Source of the DNA: Tetrahymena thermophila SB210
Taxonomy: Eukaryota; Ciliophora; Oligohymenophorea; Hymenostomatida; Tetrahymenidae
Direction: 5' to 3'
DNA length: 64,000 bases
Assembly (NCBI RefSeq): GCF_000189635.1
Contig: NW_002476481.1
Coordinates: 806,001 to 870,000 of the forward strand
The notes beneath the pieces are model-generated. The model saw nothing but the letters and a program-made list of their open reading frames with translations, was not told the origin of the DNA and did not search any database. Position numbers and translations under genes: made by a program. Positions 1-12,085 of this stretch are shown one piece after another (the first letter of the stretch is position 1; each line of letters opens with the position of its first letter).

Positions 1-1901
1 AATTTAGCATCTTATAATTGTAATTTCTCTCAAAAAACTTTACTTTATATATAATTAATTATATTTATCAGTGTCTATTTTTATCATTAATTTTGCTGAC
101 TACTTTACAATCTTTCAATATTAGAAATTTCATTTTTAAAAATGTGCAAATTTGTAAATTAATACATTTTATTTATGCAGGTAATAATATTTTTTAATAC
201 AAAAAAACATCAAATAGAATAATTTTAAATTAAAATAAAAGATTATTTCAATATATTTGATTAAAAACAATCATCTTAAATATTTAATATACTTATTTTA
301 TATGGAATCATGATTGAAATAAACAATCTATCTAAATAAAATACTTTAAAGAATTAATTTAATTTAATAAAATGAAATTTTTATTTAGCTTGATTTTTTT
401 GAAATATTTAGCTGATATTAGATTAATTTTTATGTTTGTAGAATTGGCATATGATAATCATTTTTTTAAATCAAATTTAAAAATCATAAGGGTTGTTTTG
501 CCTTTCTAAACAAAACAAAATTTATTGTAAATTAAAAAAATAATTAAAAATGGAACCATTTTTCTTGTTAAAATTATTTTTTTAATAAAAATAATTAATT
601 TAAAAACAAATAATTTTTCAGTAGTCTTTGGAAGCTTTAAAAGTGATTATGATAAGCTGTTTAAAACTATTTAGTATTTTTATTTTTTTGTTTTCATAAT
701 TAGCATATTTAAATATATTTATTTTTAAATGAATAAATAACAAATAAATTTTAAAACTAATGGTCATCAATTGAGAAAAAATATTATATTAATAAATCTT
801 TTTCTTAACTAAACTCTGTAAAATATAAATTAAGTTTACAGGAAAATTAAAAAATTAGATTTGCTTGAGGAACATCAAATATATAAATTTACAGTAATGC
901 CATCTGAAAAATACATATTTTGTTTAATTTTTTTAATGGATGAATAACAAATAAATTATAAAAATTAATGGTAATGAATTGAGAAAGAAATATAAAATTA
1001 ACAAAATTTTTTTGTAAAAAACTTAAGTAAAAATATAAACTAAGCTTACTGAAAAATTATAAAATTTGGCTTTGTTTGAGGAGCAAGGAAAATATTAATT
1101 TGAAGTAATAACAATCAAAAAATTAAATCAGTCCTTTGATATATAATTTTTAAAAATAAACATAATCTCAGGTATAAATAAACTTTTGTGTCTTTCATTA
1201 TGTATGAATCTAGTTATTTGTGTTAAATTTTTGTTTGCAAAAATTAAATACGGATTAATTTCTTAATATTTAGATTCTTTTTGTGTTTTTTTTTTTGCTA
1301 GTTTATATGTTATTATGTTTCTATGATTCTTTATTGATTGATTTATTTTTTCATTAATTTATTTATTTATTAATTAATGAGTATAGTTTAACCCATTAAG
1401 AATAAAAATTAGTGATGATTTTATCAAATTATATTGATTTTACGATCAAAAGAAAAAAAAACAGAAATATTAAATTTAAATAAAGATAACTAAGATACTC
1501 CTTTGTTATCAAATAGTGCACTTGTGCAGATAATAAATAAGTAAAAAATTAAAAGTTAGTCTTGCTTACTCAGTTTAAAAGATAAGTAGCAAAATTTAAG
1601 AATCTTTAGCAGGTTTTAGAAAGAACATAGGCATCTAGTCTTACAAAAAAGAAAAGAAATCTTCATTTCAATTTTTAAAGACAGACTGTAGTATATTTAT
1701 TGAAATTAGATTATAGGAGAAGTAAAAATAATAAAATAAAGTGGCTTTAGAAGTTATTAGGTTTAGAGTAAATAAAAAGGGAAAGTTGGTTTGTTTGCTT
1801 AAAAGGAAGTTGCTAAGGGATAATATACTAAGTAATTAGGTTCAAGATAAAATATAATAAAAGCAAGTAAAAGGTTTTGATTAAATCGTTTTAGGCAAGA
1901 A
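1..1901. other. non-coding upstream region
   Basis: No gene was found in any frame when TGA alone is taken as stop. The first 1.45 kb is almost pure AT and holds a diverged direct duplication (separate entry). From about 1.5 kb to 1.9 kb the base composition is less extreme, which fits the transcribed leader of the OSCA/TMEM63-like gene that starts at 1902. A TGA in frame with that gene lies at 1878-1880. Confidence 0.6.
729..1126. repeat. diverged direct repeat, two copies of about 200 bp
   Basis: Copy 1 (about 729-920) and copy 2 (about 937-1126) share an ordered series of blocks: gaataacaaataaat, aattgagaaa, taagctta/taagttta, a ttgaggag/ttgaggaa block and a terminal agtaat block. Spacing is about 210 bp. 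Many substitutions separate the copies, so the duplication is old. I see no coding sense in either copy. Confidence 0.6.
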
Positions 1902-4900
1902 ATGAATAATCTTTATGTATTTCTGGCCTAGTAGGGATTAAATAGCTTTATATTAATCTTTGGTCTTTGTATTTGGAAAATTGTTTGGGTTGATAACTTT
2001 GATAATTATGTCCCAAAAGGAAATATTCAATCTGATTGTTAATCCTTCCTTCATAATAGAAAAGAAGTCTACAAAGCTGAAGGCTTTAGAGATATTATTT
2101 CATTAATGTTCAAAGCGATATCTGATTTTCACCCAAAGTATTGGATAGAAAACATAGGATTTGATGGATATTGCTATCTGTATTTATAGAGAAAATTTTT
2201 ATAATTTTTAGGGTAAATTATATTGCTAGGATGCCTTATTTGGGGAGCAGGAACTTTGCTATATTCTTTGAATCTAAATCCTTATATTTATTACTATATA
2301 GATTCGATATTTCTCCCTTACAAACTCTCAATTTTTATGTTTACAATCAGTGCTTTATTCATCAATAAGCTCATTTATATAAGGAAGCATCTTTAAAACT
2401 AATTAATTGATACTCTTTTTGGAAAGACTAGTAGTAAAGGTGTTGATTGGATGAAATTGAGGACTATAATGGTAGAGGGAGTGCCATTAAATGATTTAAA
2501 TGGGGAGATGTTAAGGCATAAAATAGACAATGATCTTCAAGATGAAGGAAAATATGCCAATGTTGACTAAGTTATGATAATACCTGCTTATTCAAGAATG
2601 CTTAAACTCATTTAAAAACTTAGAGACCTTGAAACTGGATAATAAGTCATGCATGGTGAAGTTCCTTTCCTAAGAAAAATATTTTTAAAGTTATGTGTAC
2701 CAAGAAAGTATTTAGACAAACTCAGTTTTGAGAATAAAAAAATTTCAATTAAATAAAAGGTAGCCAGATTTTACTTTTTTTAAAACTTTAAATAGAACCT
2801 AAAAGCAAAAATTAATTATAATTTTCCAAATTTAAAGTACAGAATTAATTTAGTGTAATCGTGTTTTTAGGGGTATATATTAATTACAAATTAATGTAGG
2901 TAGAGTAATGCAAACCCTCGAATGTTACACTAATATTAGTCATATCAAATCATATTTTTTTGAGATTTAGAACTTAAAAAACTAAAACAAATTATGAAAT
3001 CAAGGTTATATTAGTTACTAAGGATAATTAGTATAAAATTTATTAGAAAATATCATTTACAAGATACTAAAAGTTCATCTTTAACTGAAAAAAAATTTTT
3101 ACTCATATAAATTAAAAATATTTTAATAAATATTTTTTTTTTAAATAGATTGAGCAAGAGACAAAAAAAAAATATTCAGGCTCTGGATATGCAATTGTAA
3201 ACTTCGAAAGTATTGAAGCAGCTAAATTTTGTCTTGAGAAATATAGGTAAATTAAATAATTAAATAAATAAATACAGTTAGTAAACCTTAACAAAATGAT
3301 TGTTTTAAATTATTTTTACTTTATTTATTTATATATTTTTTTATTCAGTAAATATTTATTTTGTATTTTTTAGGAATAAATTTTATTTTATAAAAATAGT
3401 CCTAATAAAACATTTCTTTAAGTTGCTTTTGAAGCAGTCAAAAATTGCTGCACAAAATGCTGCACTTCTACACATATTTCTAGAGCAAGAACACAGAGTA
3501 TTGATAGCGATATGTTGGCTAATTATAAAGAGTATTCATACTTTGTTATTAAAATATTAATTTAAATAAAAATAAATTTTTAATTAGTTTTTCTATTATT
3601 TGCTATGAGATTCCAGATCCTGCAGATATTGCCTGGCTTAATTTAGAAGGTGAGCTAAGAGGAATTTAGTTTTGGAGGAGAATCTTGATAAATATTTTCT
3701 TTATATTTATGCTTTTGTTCTTTTCAACTCCAGCAGCTATTTTTGCATTCATTTAAAAGTATTTTAGAATAGATTTCTTCTAATTCGGATGGACTGATTA
3801 CATCCCAAAACCTTTTGGTCCTCTACTTAAGCTTTATCTTCCTGCTCTAGTTATTGTGATGTTAAATCAAGTTGTTATCTTATTTATTGATTTAGTTAGT
3901 AAATTTTTTTCTTTTAAAATTATTTTTATAATTGCTAAAAATAAATAAAAGCTTACCAAGAAAAGTTTTAGAGACATTCAGTATTTCAAATTAGTATTTT
4001 CCGTAAATATTATCTCTATCTCATTTTCAATGTAGTTATTGTACCAGCTTTCTTTATGGCATCTCAAGGTATTTCTTAAAAATATTTTTATTTTTTTTCT
4101 TTCTATAATATTCTTTTATTATTTTTCTAATTTATTTATCTTTCATTTTTATTTGTTCATATTTTTTTATTATTTTACTCTTTAAAAAAACACTTTCGTT
4201 TAAGCTGTTTTTAAATCCCAAATTAATAATTTTTTTTCTCAAGTTCATTTAATTTTTTTTTTTTTGAAGTGTTTCTTAAATTTTAAAATCACATTTTTTA
4301 AATATGAAAAGATTCTTTGTACGAAATATTAATGGGAAATATTAAGGTTGATTTTAGACAAGCATTTGATAGATTATATACCTCAGATCATGGTATGGTC
4401 TACTCGATTATTATTTCTCAAAGTGCAGCAGTATCTGTTTTTGTTTACATAAACAGAATCGGAGACTTAGTCATGAACTATTTTAGTCCTTACTTGACGT
4501 ATCACAAGAGAATTTTTTAAAATGATGATGAAAGCTATCTTAGAACTGGAGATGAAGTATTTTAGTATGGGTATTTCTATTCTTAGATGCTAATGGTTTT
4601 ATCAATCGTTCTATAGTTTATGTAAAAAATATTTAGATTTTACTTATTAATGTATTAAATTATGATAAAAAGGCTTTCTTCTGGATGGGTTTTGGGATCT
4701 GGATACTTGTACTTCTTTTTAAGGCACTGTTTAGACTCGTATCTATTACTTACTATTCATACAAGGGAGATTGAAAGCTCTGGACTGATGGTAAATTCAA
4801 TAAATCTTAAGCAAATTATCAAAATTAAATTATTAATCTAAAAAAATAGGTTAACAGTGCTTTAAGATATGCTATGATTGGTGTCTTTCTTTTCTAAATT

Positions 4901-5455
4901 TAATTTCTAATAGATTTTTACTTAAAGCAAGATTGGTACTAAATGGTGATAGCAGGAATACTGATTATGTTTTCATTTATTATATTCTTTATTTTAAGGT
5001 AACCTCTTTTCAAGATAGACTTAATTAAAGATGACTAAATTGATTATGCAAGATACAATAGAACTGAAATAAAACATGAATGGAGAAAATTGTATAAACA
5101 TCCTTTAATTTTAAATCCATCTGCTTCATCTAGTTCCAAAGAAATAAGAAAAACAGGATTTAAGTTAAATAGACCCAACCCTAGTTAAAATAAAGGAGAT
5201 AAGGTTTCAATTAAAAGCAGTCGTTAGAGCAGTAATTAAAATTCTAAATTATCAAGCAACATAAGAAACCAACAAAGAAATAGCTAATTTTCTTAAAATC
5301 AGTAATCTCAATTAACAGCTGCCAGCTCCAATAAATAAATAAAAAGTAAATTCTCTCAAGTTAAAAATGGTGGGTTTGCCACTGATACCGATAATGGAAT
5401 TAATACTAGAGAAGATACAGAGATTTATTATAATAGTAAACAAAAATTATTTTGA
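1902..5455 (+). CDS. OSCA/TMEM63-family mechanosensitive cation channel
   Basis: Predicted integral membrane channel of the OSCA/TMEM63/CSC1 family (known as calcium-permeable, stretch- or osmotically gated). I see eight exons: 1902-2759, 3149-3246, 3349-3531, 3588-3898, 3952-4068, 4312-4621, 4673-4790, 4850-5455. They sum to 2601 nt, an exact reading frame of 866 aa ending at TGA. Family signatures are EIPDPADIAWLNL before the channel core, YQYGYFYS-like FQYGYFYSQMLMVLSIVLQF, then GYLYFFLRH and TREIESSG near the C-terminal membrane spans. The N-terminus has a first span after MNNLYVFLAQQ; a cytosolic RRM-like segment contains SGSGYAIVNF. The tail after the last span (about 160 residues) is Ser/Asn/Gln-rich and likely disordered. 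The start is the first ATG after an in-frame TGA at 1878. Exon 2-3 boundaries are the least certain. Confidence 0.9.
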
Positions 5456-6540
5456 TAAAAAAATCAAGAAAAACTTAATAAATAATTTAATCTATTTCAA
5501 ACCTAAAATTAAAATTTCAACAAAAAAATTAACAACACAAATAAAATCTTAAATTCTTTGCTTATCAAAAAAAGTATCGTCTCATCAGAAGTTTAATAAT
5601 TATTTATATAACTTTAGCAAGTTTTAAAATCTTCTGTCTGCTATTTTCTAACACTCAATAAAAAATTAAATCTTAAGAATTTAAACTACCTCTATCTATA
5701 ATAAATTTAAACAACAAAATAAATGCAAAACAATCAAAAAAACAAACAAATAAACAAATAATAAATATTTTTCCTTTGTTTTTATATGTAAATTTTATAA
5801 TTTAATTTTATTTACTTTTTGTTATTTTAAAATAGATTGTTTATAATTTAATTTTAGTTATTTTTATCATTTTAAAATGTCTTTTAACTTTTTCCATTTT
5901 ACATAATTTTGGTTTATTTTTACAATTTATTTTTTAAAGAATAAGTTTATTTTATATATCGATTGGATTGGTATGATTATATATTAAGTTTAACAATATA
6001 CTTCAATTAAAAAACTTTATTTAATAATTTTTCTGACTATAATGTATTAAATTTATATTTTTTTACTTGAAATTATTCTATCCCTACAATCATTCTTGAA
6101 AATAATAACAAATTTTAGCAAATTTAAACATTGTAAGTTTAATTAGCAAAATCAAAACATAGATTTTCAATCTTTTCTTAAAAAACATAAAATACATTTT
6201 AATCAAAAAATTTAAAAGATGAATATAAAGTCAAAAATATTGATTTATAAATTACTTGAAAGAATGAAATTTAAAATCAATTTCTATGTTTTCATTTGAT
6301 GAAAAAAAGTTTAAATTTGGAAAGTATTAATTAAACACAATTATTTACTGACAAAAATGGATTTAATCAATGAATATTTCATTTAATAAAATATGTGTTT
6401 GGTTAATGAGAATGGATTATTAATAAAAGACATGTAGAAGCAATTTTTGTATTTTTTGATAAATAAGTAAGTTAATAAGTAAGTAAGTTAGTAAATAAAT
6501 AAATATATATAATTTGACATTAATATAATTAGTAATTATT
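5456..6540. other. intergenic, nothing recognised
   Basis: About 1.1 kb of AT-rich sequence between the 3' end of the OSCA/TMEM63-like gene (+) and the 3' end of the LRR gene (-), so the two genes converge. It contains only simple A/T runs and short taagtaagt-type repeats near 6460-6500. Confidence 0.6.
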
Positions 6541-8587
6541 TCATATTATAATTTTATATGCTAAAAAGTGTTTAGATTTAAATAGTTTATTGATTAATTG
6601 TTTTTTATTCTATTGGCTAACTTCGTTTTTACTTTTTAATTAAAAAATTAATAAGTTTATTTATCTTTAGAATAAATTTTATACTTTGATATATCTAAAT
6701 GTAAGCTTAATAGGTTTTTGCAAACACTTAACTATTTGCATAAACTAAAGGCTCCTTAGTCTTATATCCAATTAAACCTTTGCAATAAAAATAAAAACAA
6801 AAATAAATTTAAATTAATTAAAAGTAATTAAACAATAAATTTATTGCTAAATATTTTGATTGAAGAACTAATCAAAAAAATTAATTTTACTAGAGATTTA
6901 TGCTTAAATGTTTAAGGTTTTGACACTTTGATAACTCTTTGCCTAAATTTTCAGCATCTTATGGACTGATAGAATTACCACTTAGTTTTATTCAGTTAAA
7001 GTAAATTAATGCATTTAAATTCAATAATTAATTTTACGATAAATCTAATTTTAAGGTTTTAAGGTTTTAAAACTGAGATATTACAAATGCTAAGTCTTTT
7101 ACATCTTCACTTATAAAATTCGCTCTATTTAAACATATAAAAATTTTTTTAGTTTTAACCAATTTCAATTAATTATATTTGGTAAGCAATTTTACCTGAG
7201 ATTAAGAGTCATAGTTGTTATAGAAGCGCATTATTTTACTTGATTTAAAAATTCAATAACTTAATATGAGTTCGTAAAGCCATTTCTGTTAATTAAAATA
7301 TTTTATCATTTAGTCAAAAAAGTATCTTGATAAAGCTAATAATATAACTATTTATTTCAAAATATTACTTCATATTAAGTTCTAAAGTTGTAAGGTTCAT
7401 TTATAGTTTAATAGAATCTCCAAACTAAGATAAACCATAATAACAAAGTTAAGGATTCCTACAAATATTTAATTAAATTAAAAAAAAGATATAATGAATT
7501 GTTAGTTACTCTGATATATCTACTTCTAAATATTTGAGATATCTGAATTATTATAATTTATTAGTTATCTATTTAGCAATTTAGGCACTTACGATTTTTT
7601 ATCTTTATTAAGAAATTAAGAAAGAAAGTAAGTAAGTAAATCAATTTAATTTGTTTTTAATTAAATTCTAATAAAAAAATTGAAAATTACTTAAAGAATA
7701 ACTGAAGTGATTAAACCTGAGTATTTTTTTCATTTAAGAACTAATTTATTGAAAATTGTTAGTTAACTTATTTCTTTAAAAATAAATTTACTTAGTCTAC
7801 AGCACCAAATTTCATTTGTTTTGATTTTATTTTTTGAATTTAAGTTATTTTAAATTTTTTTATTTTGAATTAATTATTAATTTTTCATAAGCTCAAAGTT
7901 AGTGTTAAATAGAAACTCTAGGAATGTTTTAAATTAAGATAAAAATTTTCTGATAAAAATTAAACAATATCTGCAAAATCAAAATTTTACTAAGAGATTA
8001 AATTTTACTGATGTAAATTAAGTTAATTATTTTCTAATTTATTAATAATTTCTGGTAAGGCATCAAAAAAAAAAAATTTTAATGTAAATTTTTTATCCTA
8101 TATAAATTTGTTGTTTTTTATTCATTTTTCTGACTGATATCTTATGTATATTAAATAATTATAATGCTTTAGACCTCATTTTTTATTGAGATTGCGAAAA
8201 ATTTACTTGTTAATGGAAATTGAATACCTAATTGATCAAATTCATCATAATGATTGATAAATATTAAAAAATTAATAAATTTGTTTTTTTGTTAAAGAAA
8301 AAAATAAAATTAGCTTTAAACAGAAAAATTTAATTAATTTTCTGATAAAATTTAAACAAATTATTGTATCTATTTTAAATTATTTATTTATTTAATAATT
8401 TCCATAGAACATTTATTTTAGATTAAATATACAAATTCTTGATATATTGAAATGAATTATACTTGTTTTTCTTCTTTATTTTCTCAATTTCCTTAAAAAC
8501 TCTTTCAAAATTATTTGATTTTATTTCTTCGAGAAACTCTTTAAAAAATAGATTCAAGATAAAACTAATTTTCCCATAAATTGTCAT
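6541..8587 (-). CDS. leucine-rich-repeat protein, one repeat per exon
   Basis: Function unknown; an LRR protein of the expanded ciliate type, probably a binding scaffold. Seven consecutive exons are well supported: 7510-7602, 7369-7458, 7196-7285, 7038-7124, 6891-6980, 6685-6777 and terminal 6541-6631 with a TGA stop. Lengths are 93, 90, 90, 87, 90, 93 and 91 nt, all introns are phase 2 and short, and each inner exon encodes about one LRR. Examples are QQFRYLKYLEVDIS, QMNLTTLELNM, SQFQNLKTLKLDLS, KCQNLKHLSINL and VCKNLLSLHLDIS. The last exon is Lys-rich (NKLFKSKHFLAYK). The 5' part is weaker: exons near 7691-7796 and about 7900-8100, and a helical charged exon starting MTIYGKISFILNLF at 8587. 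Exon joins between 7602 and 8587 were not resolved, so the true start may differ. Confidence 0.65.
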
Positions 8588-9441
8588 TCAATATCATTTT
8601 ATTTTGCTTATTCGATTAAATTTAATGATTTTATTCATCTTGCTTAATAAATATTAGGTGATTAATAAATTTTTTGTTTGAAACATTAATAAAATTAGTT
8701 GTAAGTAGAAAAAGTTAATTAGTTTTTCTAACTAAATTTAAACAAATGATCTCATCTATTTTAAATAAATTATTTATTAAATTTTTCTTTTGATAATTTA
8801 TTTTAGGGTAAATAAATCTAATTAATTTCCCCATATGCTAAGATTCAATTGAATATCATTAAAATTATATTTCCACTATATTATTTAAATAATTTTTATG
8901 TTTTAGCCATAAATAAAGCAATAGAAAATATTTGAAAAAGAATTTCTAAATTATTTTTCAAGTCTTATTTACATTAAATTTTATTTATTATTTTATAAAT
9001 TTTCCTATTTTTTTAATCAAAGTGTAATAAATACACTTTTCTTAAAATATCTTTCAAAATTTGAATGCAAGAATAAATGGATTAAAAACCTAATTTTTTG
9101 TTTAGATCGATTAACAAATAATTTTAAGCTTGGTAAATATTTATTAAAGATAAGAAATAAGGATAAAATATTAATTGATATGAAATTATCTTTGAATAAA
9201 AATACATATTTGATTTAAGAGAGTTATTATCATTAAAAATAAAAAAAGTGATTTTTGTTAATTGATATGAAATTATCTTTGAATAAAAATATATATTTGA
9301 TTTAAGAGGGTTATTATCATTAAAAATAAAAAAAGTGATTTTTGTATTACATTTAATAAAATTAGAAAGTTATTAAATAAATAAATGTAAGTTGAAAAAA
9401 AAATTATTAGTAATTAATTGCTCATGATACAATTTTATATG
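8588..9441. other. intergenic with a recent tandem duplication
   Basis: AT-rich stretch between the LRR gene and its decayed paralogue. It holds the 87-bp tandem repeat listed separately. A block near 8690-8788 resembles 8310-8403 inside the 5' part of the LRR gene, another diverged local duplication. No gene was recognised. Confidence 0.5.
9172..9345. repeat. tandem duplication, 2 x 87 bp
   Basis: Copies 9172-9258 and 9259-9345 differ at only about three positions (for example acatattt versus atatattt, gagagtt versus gagggtt). The near identity marks a recent event in a region where every other repeat is strongly diverged. Confidence 0.9.
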
Positions 9442-10988
9442 TCAAAAAGTATTTTGTTTAAATAATTTATTAATTAGCTGTTTTTCAATTTATTGGTTAA
9501 CTTCATTTTTACTTTTAATTAAAAAATAAATATTTAATAAATTAAAAGCTATTTTTTGTAAAGCCAATTTAATAATTAGATATATCAATGTTAGATGTAA
9601 ACTTAAAAGACCATTGCAAAGACTCAACCATTTACATAAATTAAATGATCCTTGGTCTTATATCAAGTTAAACCTTAAAAATAAAAAACAATTAAAATTA
9701 ATTAATTAAAAGCATTTAAGAATAAGTTATCTATTATAAATTTGAAGAAGAATTAATTTAAAAAAGTAAATTTTACTAGAAATTTATGCTTAAATGTTAA
9801 AGATTTAGGTAGGCAATCAGATAACCCTTTCCATAAATTTTCCGCACCTTATGGACTGATAGCATTCCCTCTATTTTTTTACAATTAAAGTGAATTTAAG
9901 CATTAAAAGTCAAAATTGTAAAGATAAATCTAATTTTAATGTCTTAAGGTTTTAAAACTGAGATATTAAATATGCAAAGTCTTTTACATCTTCACTTAAA
10001 AAATTTGCCCTATTTAAATACAAATAAAAAGTTTAAATTTAATACTTCAATTAATTAAATTTGATAAGGTATTTTACTTAAGTTTAATGATCTTAGTTGT
10101 AATAGAAGTACATTACTTCACTTGATTAAAAAACTCAATAATTTAATATGAGTTCATAAAGCCATTTCTGTTGATTAAAAGTAATTAATTATTTATTATT
10201 CAGTCGATATATCTCTTGATATAAGAAAAAGTATATTAATTTAAAAACATTACTTTAAATTGAATTCTAAAGTCGTAAGATTCTTTTGTAGCTTGATAGA
10301 ATTTCCAAACTAAGATAAACCATAATTACAAAGCTAAGGGAATAAATAAATAGATAAAATTTATTGAATTAAATTTAAAAGGAGTTTAACCAATATTTAC
10401 TCTGATATATCTAATTCTAAATATTTGAGATATTTAAATTATTATAATTTATTAGTTATTTATTCATCTACTTAGATGTTTTGAATTTTTTATCTTTTTT
10501 AAAAAATTAAGAAAGTAAATACTATCAATCCTCATTAATTAACACCAACCCCCCCCCAAATTTTAACCCTCTGAATGGGTCCATATTGACCTTGGCCTTG
10601 GAAAAATATTGGTAAGGGAAGTATTAATTAATGAAGATTTACGATAGTTATTTTTTCTTTTAACTATAAAAAAATAATTTAAATTTACTTAAAGAATAAC
10701 TAAAGCAAAGAAATTTTTTATCATTTAAAAACTAATTAATTTAAAATAATTATTTATCTTATTTCTGTAAAAAATTAATTTACTTAGTCTAAAGTACAAA
10801 ATTTCATTTAGGATTATATTTTTTTGAAATTAATTATGTGAATATAGATTTTTATTATTTTGTATTAATTCTTCATTTTTCAACAATTAAAAAAGATTAT
10901 TTATTTAAAAACTCTAAGAGTATTTTAAGTTAAGATAAAATTTTTCTGATGAAAATTAAACAACATCAGCCAAATCAAAATTTACTAA
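9442..10988 (-). pseudogene. decayed paralogue of the one-repeat-per-exon LRR gene
   Basis: Exon for exon this matches the LRR gene at 6541-8587: QQFKYLKYLELDIS, GNSIKLQKNLTTLEF, NQVKQCTSITT, SQFQNLKTLKLDLS and the Lys-rich terminal exon ending near 9442 are all present in order. It carries damage its neighbour lacks. The 5' splice site after the LDLS exon, TC-GTAAAA in the intact copy, reads TC-TTTACA here. The following exon is frameshifted: the intact KCQNLKHLS segment becomes DCLPKSLTFK, with an extra base near 9810. The HLDIS segment also has an insertion. An upstream exon has an in-frame TGA, and a 128-bp inverted-repeat insertion sits in an intron. A functional shortened product is possible but I consider it a pseudogene. 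Confidence 0.65.
10521..10648. mobile_element. MITE-like inverted-repeat insertion
   Basis: A 128-bp element whose ends are imperfect inverted repeats: actatcaatcctcattaat at the left, and at the right a stretch whose complement reads actatcgtaaatcttcatt. The inside is unusually GC-rich for this window and includes a run of nine or more C and gaccttggccttgg. The same intron in the intact paralogue (about 7610-7690) lacks it, so it behaves as an insertion. It is too short to encode anything. I could not define a clear target-site duplication. Confidence 0.55.
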
Positions 10989-12085
10989 GATCATAAATTT
11001 TACTAATGAAATCAAATTTTTTCTAATTTCTTAATAATTTCTGCTCAGGCAACAAACATTTTTATTCTAAAAGAAAAATTTGTTTTATGTTTTATGCTTT
11101 ATGAAGTATCGATTATATTATTTGGTTTTTCAAAATTGAGTAGAAAATAATTATTTTGGATAAATTTACTTCAATTTGCTCAATTTATAAAAATCTATCT
11201 TATTCTTAAAAATGCTAAATAGAAATTGAATAATAAATTCACTTATTTTTAAACATTTCTTTTATATTTAAATGGTATTACCTGCTAATTCTTCGTAAAC
11301 TGATATTATTTTGATAATTAAAAAATATTATTAGAATGTAATTTATTTTTTAAGAAGAAAGAAAGATTGATAAAATTTTTAAGTATTTTAACAATTTAAT
11401 ATAATAAAATCATTCTATAAATTTACAGCAGTTTATTGATTTTATGAAAATTATTCTAAAAAAAGCTAAATGAAAATTTATTAAATTCATTTATAAAAAT
11501 TAAAATATCCTATCTTATTTGAATAAAGTTACTACATGTAATAAAATGATATACATATTTTAGTAATTAGTGAATGCCATGAGAATATAATTAGTGGTTT
11601 ATATAGAATCAATTATATTGTTTATTTTTTTAAGAATTTAATAGAAAAAAAAGTCTTAAAAGATAAATTTTCATAAATTTGCTTAATTTATAATTCTAAA
11701 TTAAAATTTATTTATAAGTTTTAAAATCTCTTATTTTAAATATTGATGTAAATTGTCTTATTTAATAAGCTGATACATTTATTAGCAGTTATAATATATA
11801 ATAAGAATATTGTATATGTTTTATGTAGAATCAATTATACTAATTAGTTTTTTTTAAAATATAATCGCATAAAATCATATTTAAGTAAATTATCAATTTT
11901 ATGAAATGCAAATTGCTTAAATTGAGTAAGATATTGAATAAAAAAGAATGCAATTAAGATTAATTTGAAGACTTAAAAAAAATAGAAACTACTTTAAATT
12001 GATAACTTAATGCATTGCATATTTATGTATCTTTTATATTAATTTATACAAATATATCTTTGTAAGCTGCTCATGTGTTTATTTA
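10989..12085. other. intergenic, diverged repeats
   Basis: About 1.1 kb with three or four weakly similar blocks (near 11150-11250, 11420-11520, 11650-11750 and 11870-11940), each containing an aaatttac..aatttataaaa core followed by a ctatctta or ctctta motif. No open gene in either strand was recognised. Confidence 0.4.

Noticed and set aside
2171-2368. Plus-strand 65-codon frame
   Set aside because: Out of frame inside exon 1 of the OSCA/TMEM63-like gene.
4772-4774. Apparent in-frame TGA in the OSCA/TMEM63-like gene, possible selenocysteine
   Set aside because: It appears only if the wrong frame is followed. Removing the 51-bp intron 4622-4672 and the intron 4791-4849 restores family residues TREIESSG across this place with no stop.
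10545-10557. C-run as a telomere-repeat or chromosome-breakage relic
   Set aside because: A single run with no CCCCAA periodicity and no breakage-sequence motif; better explained as part of the inverted-repeat element.
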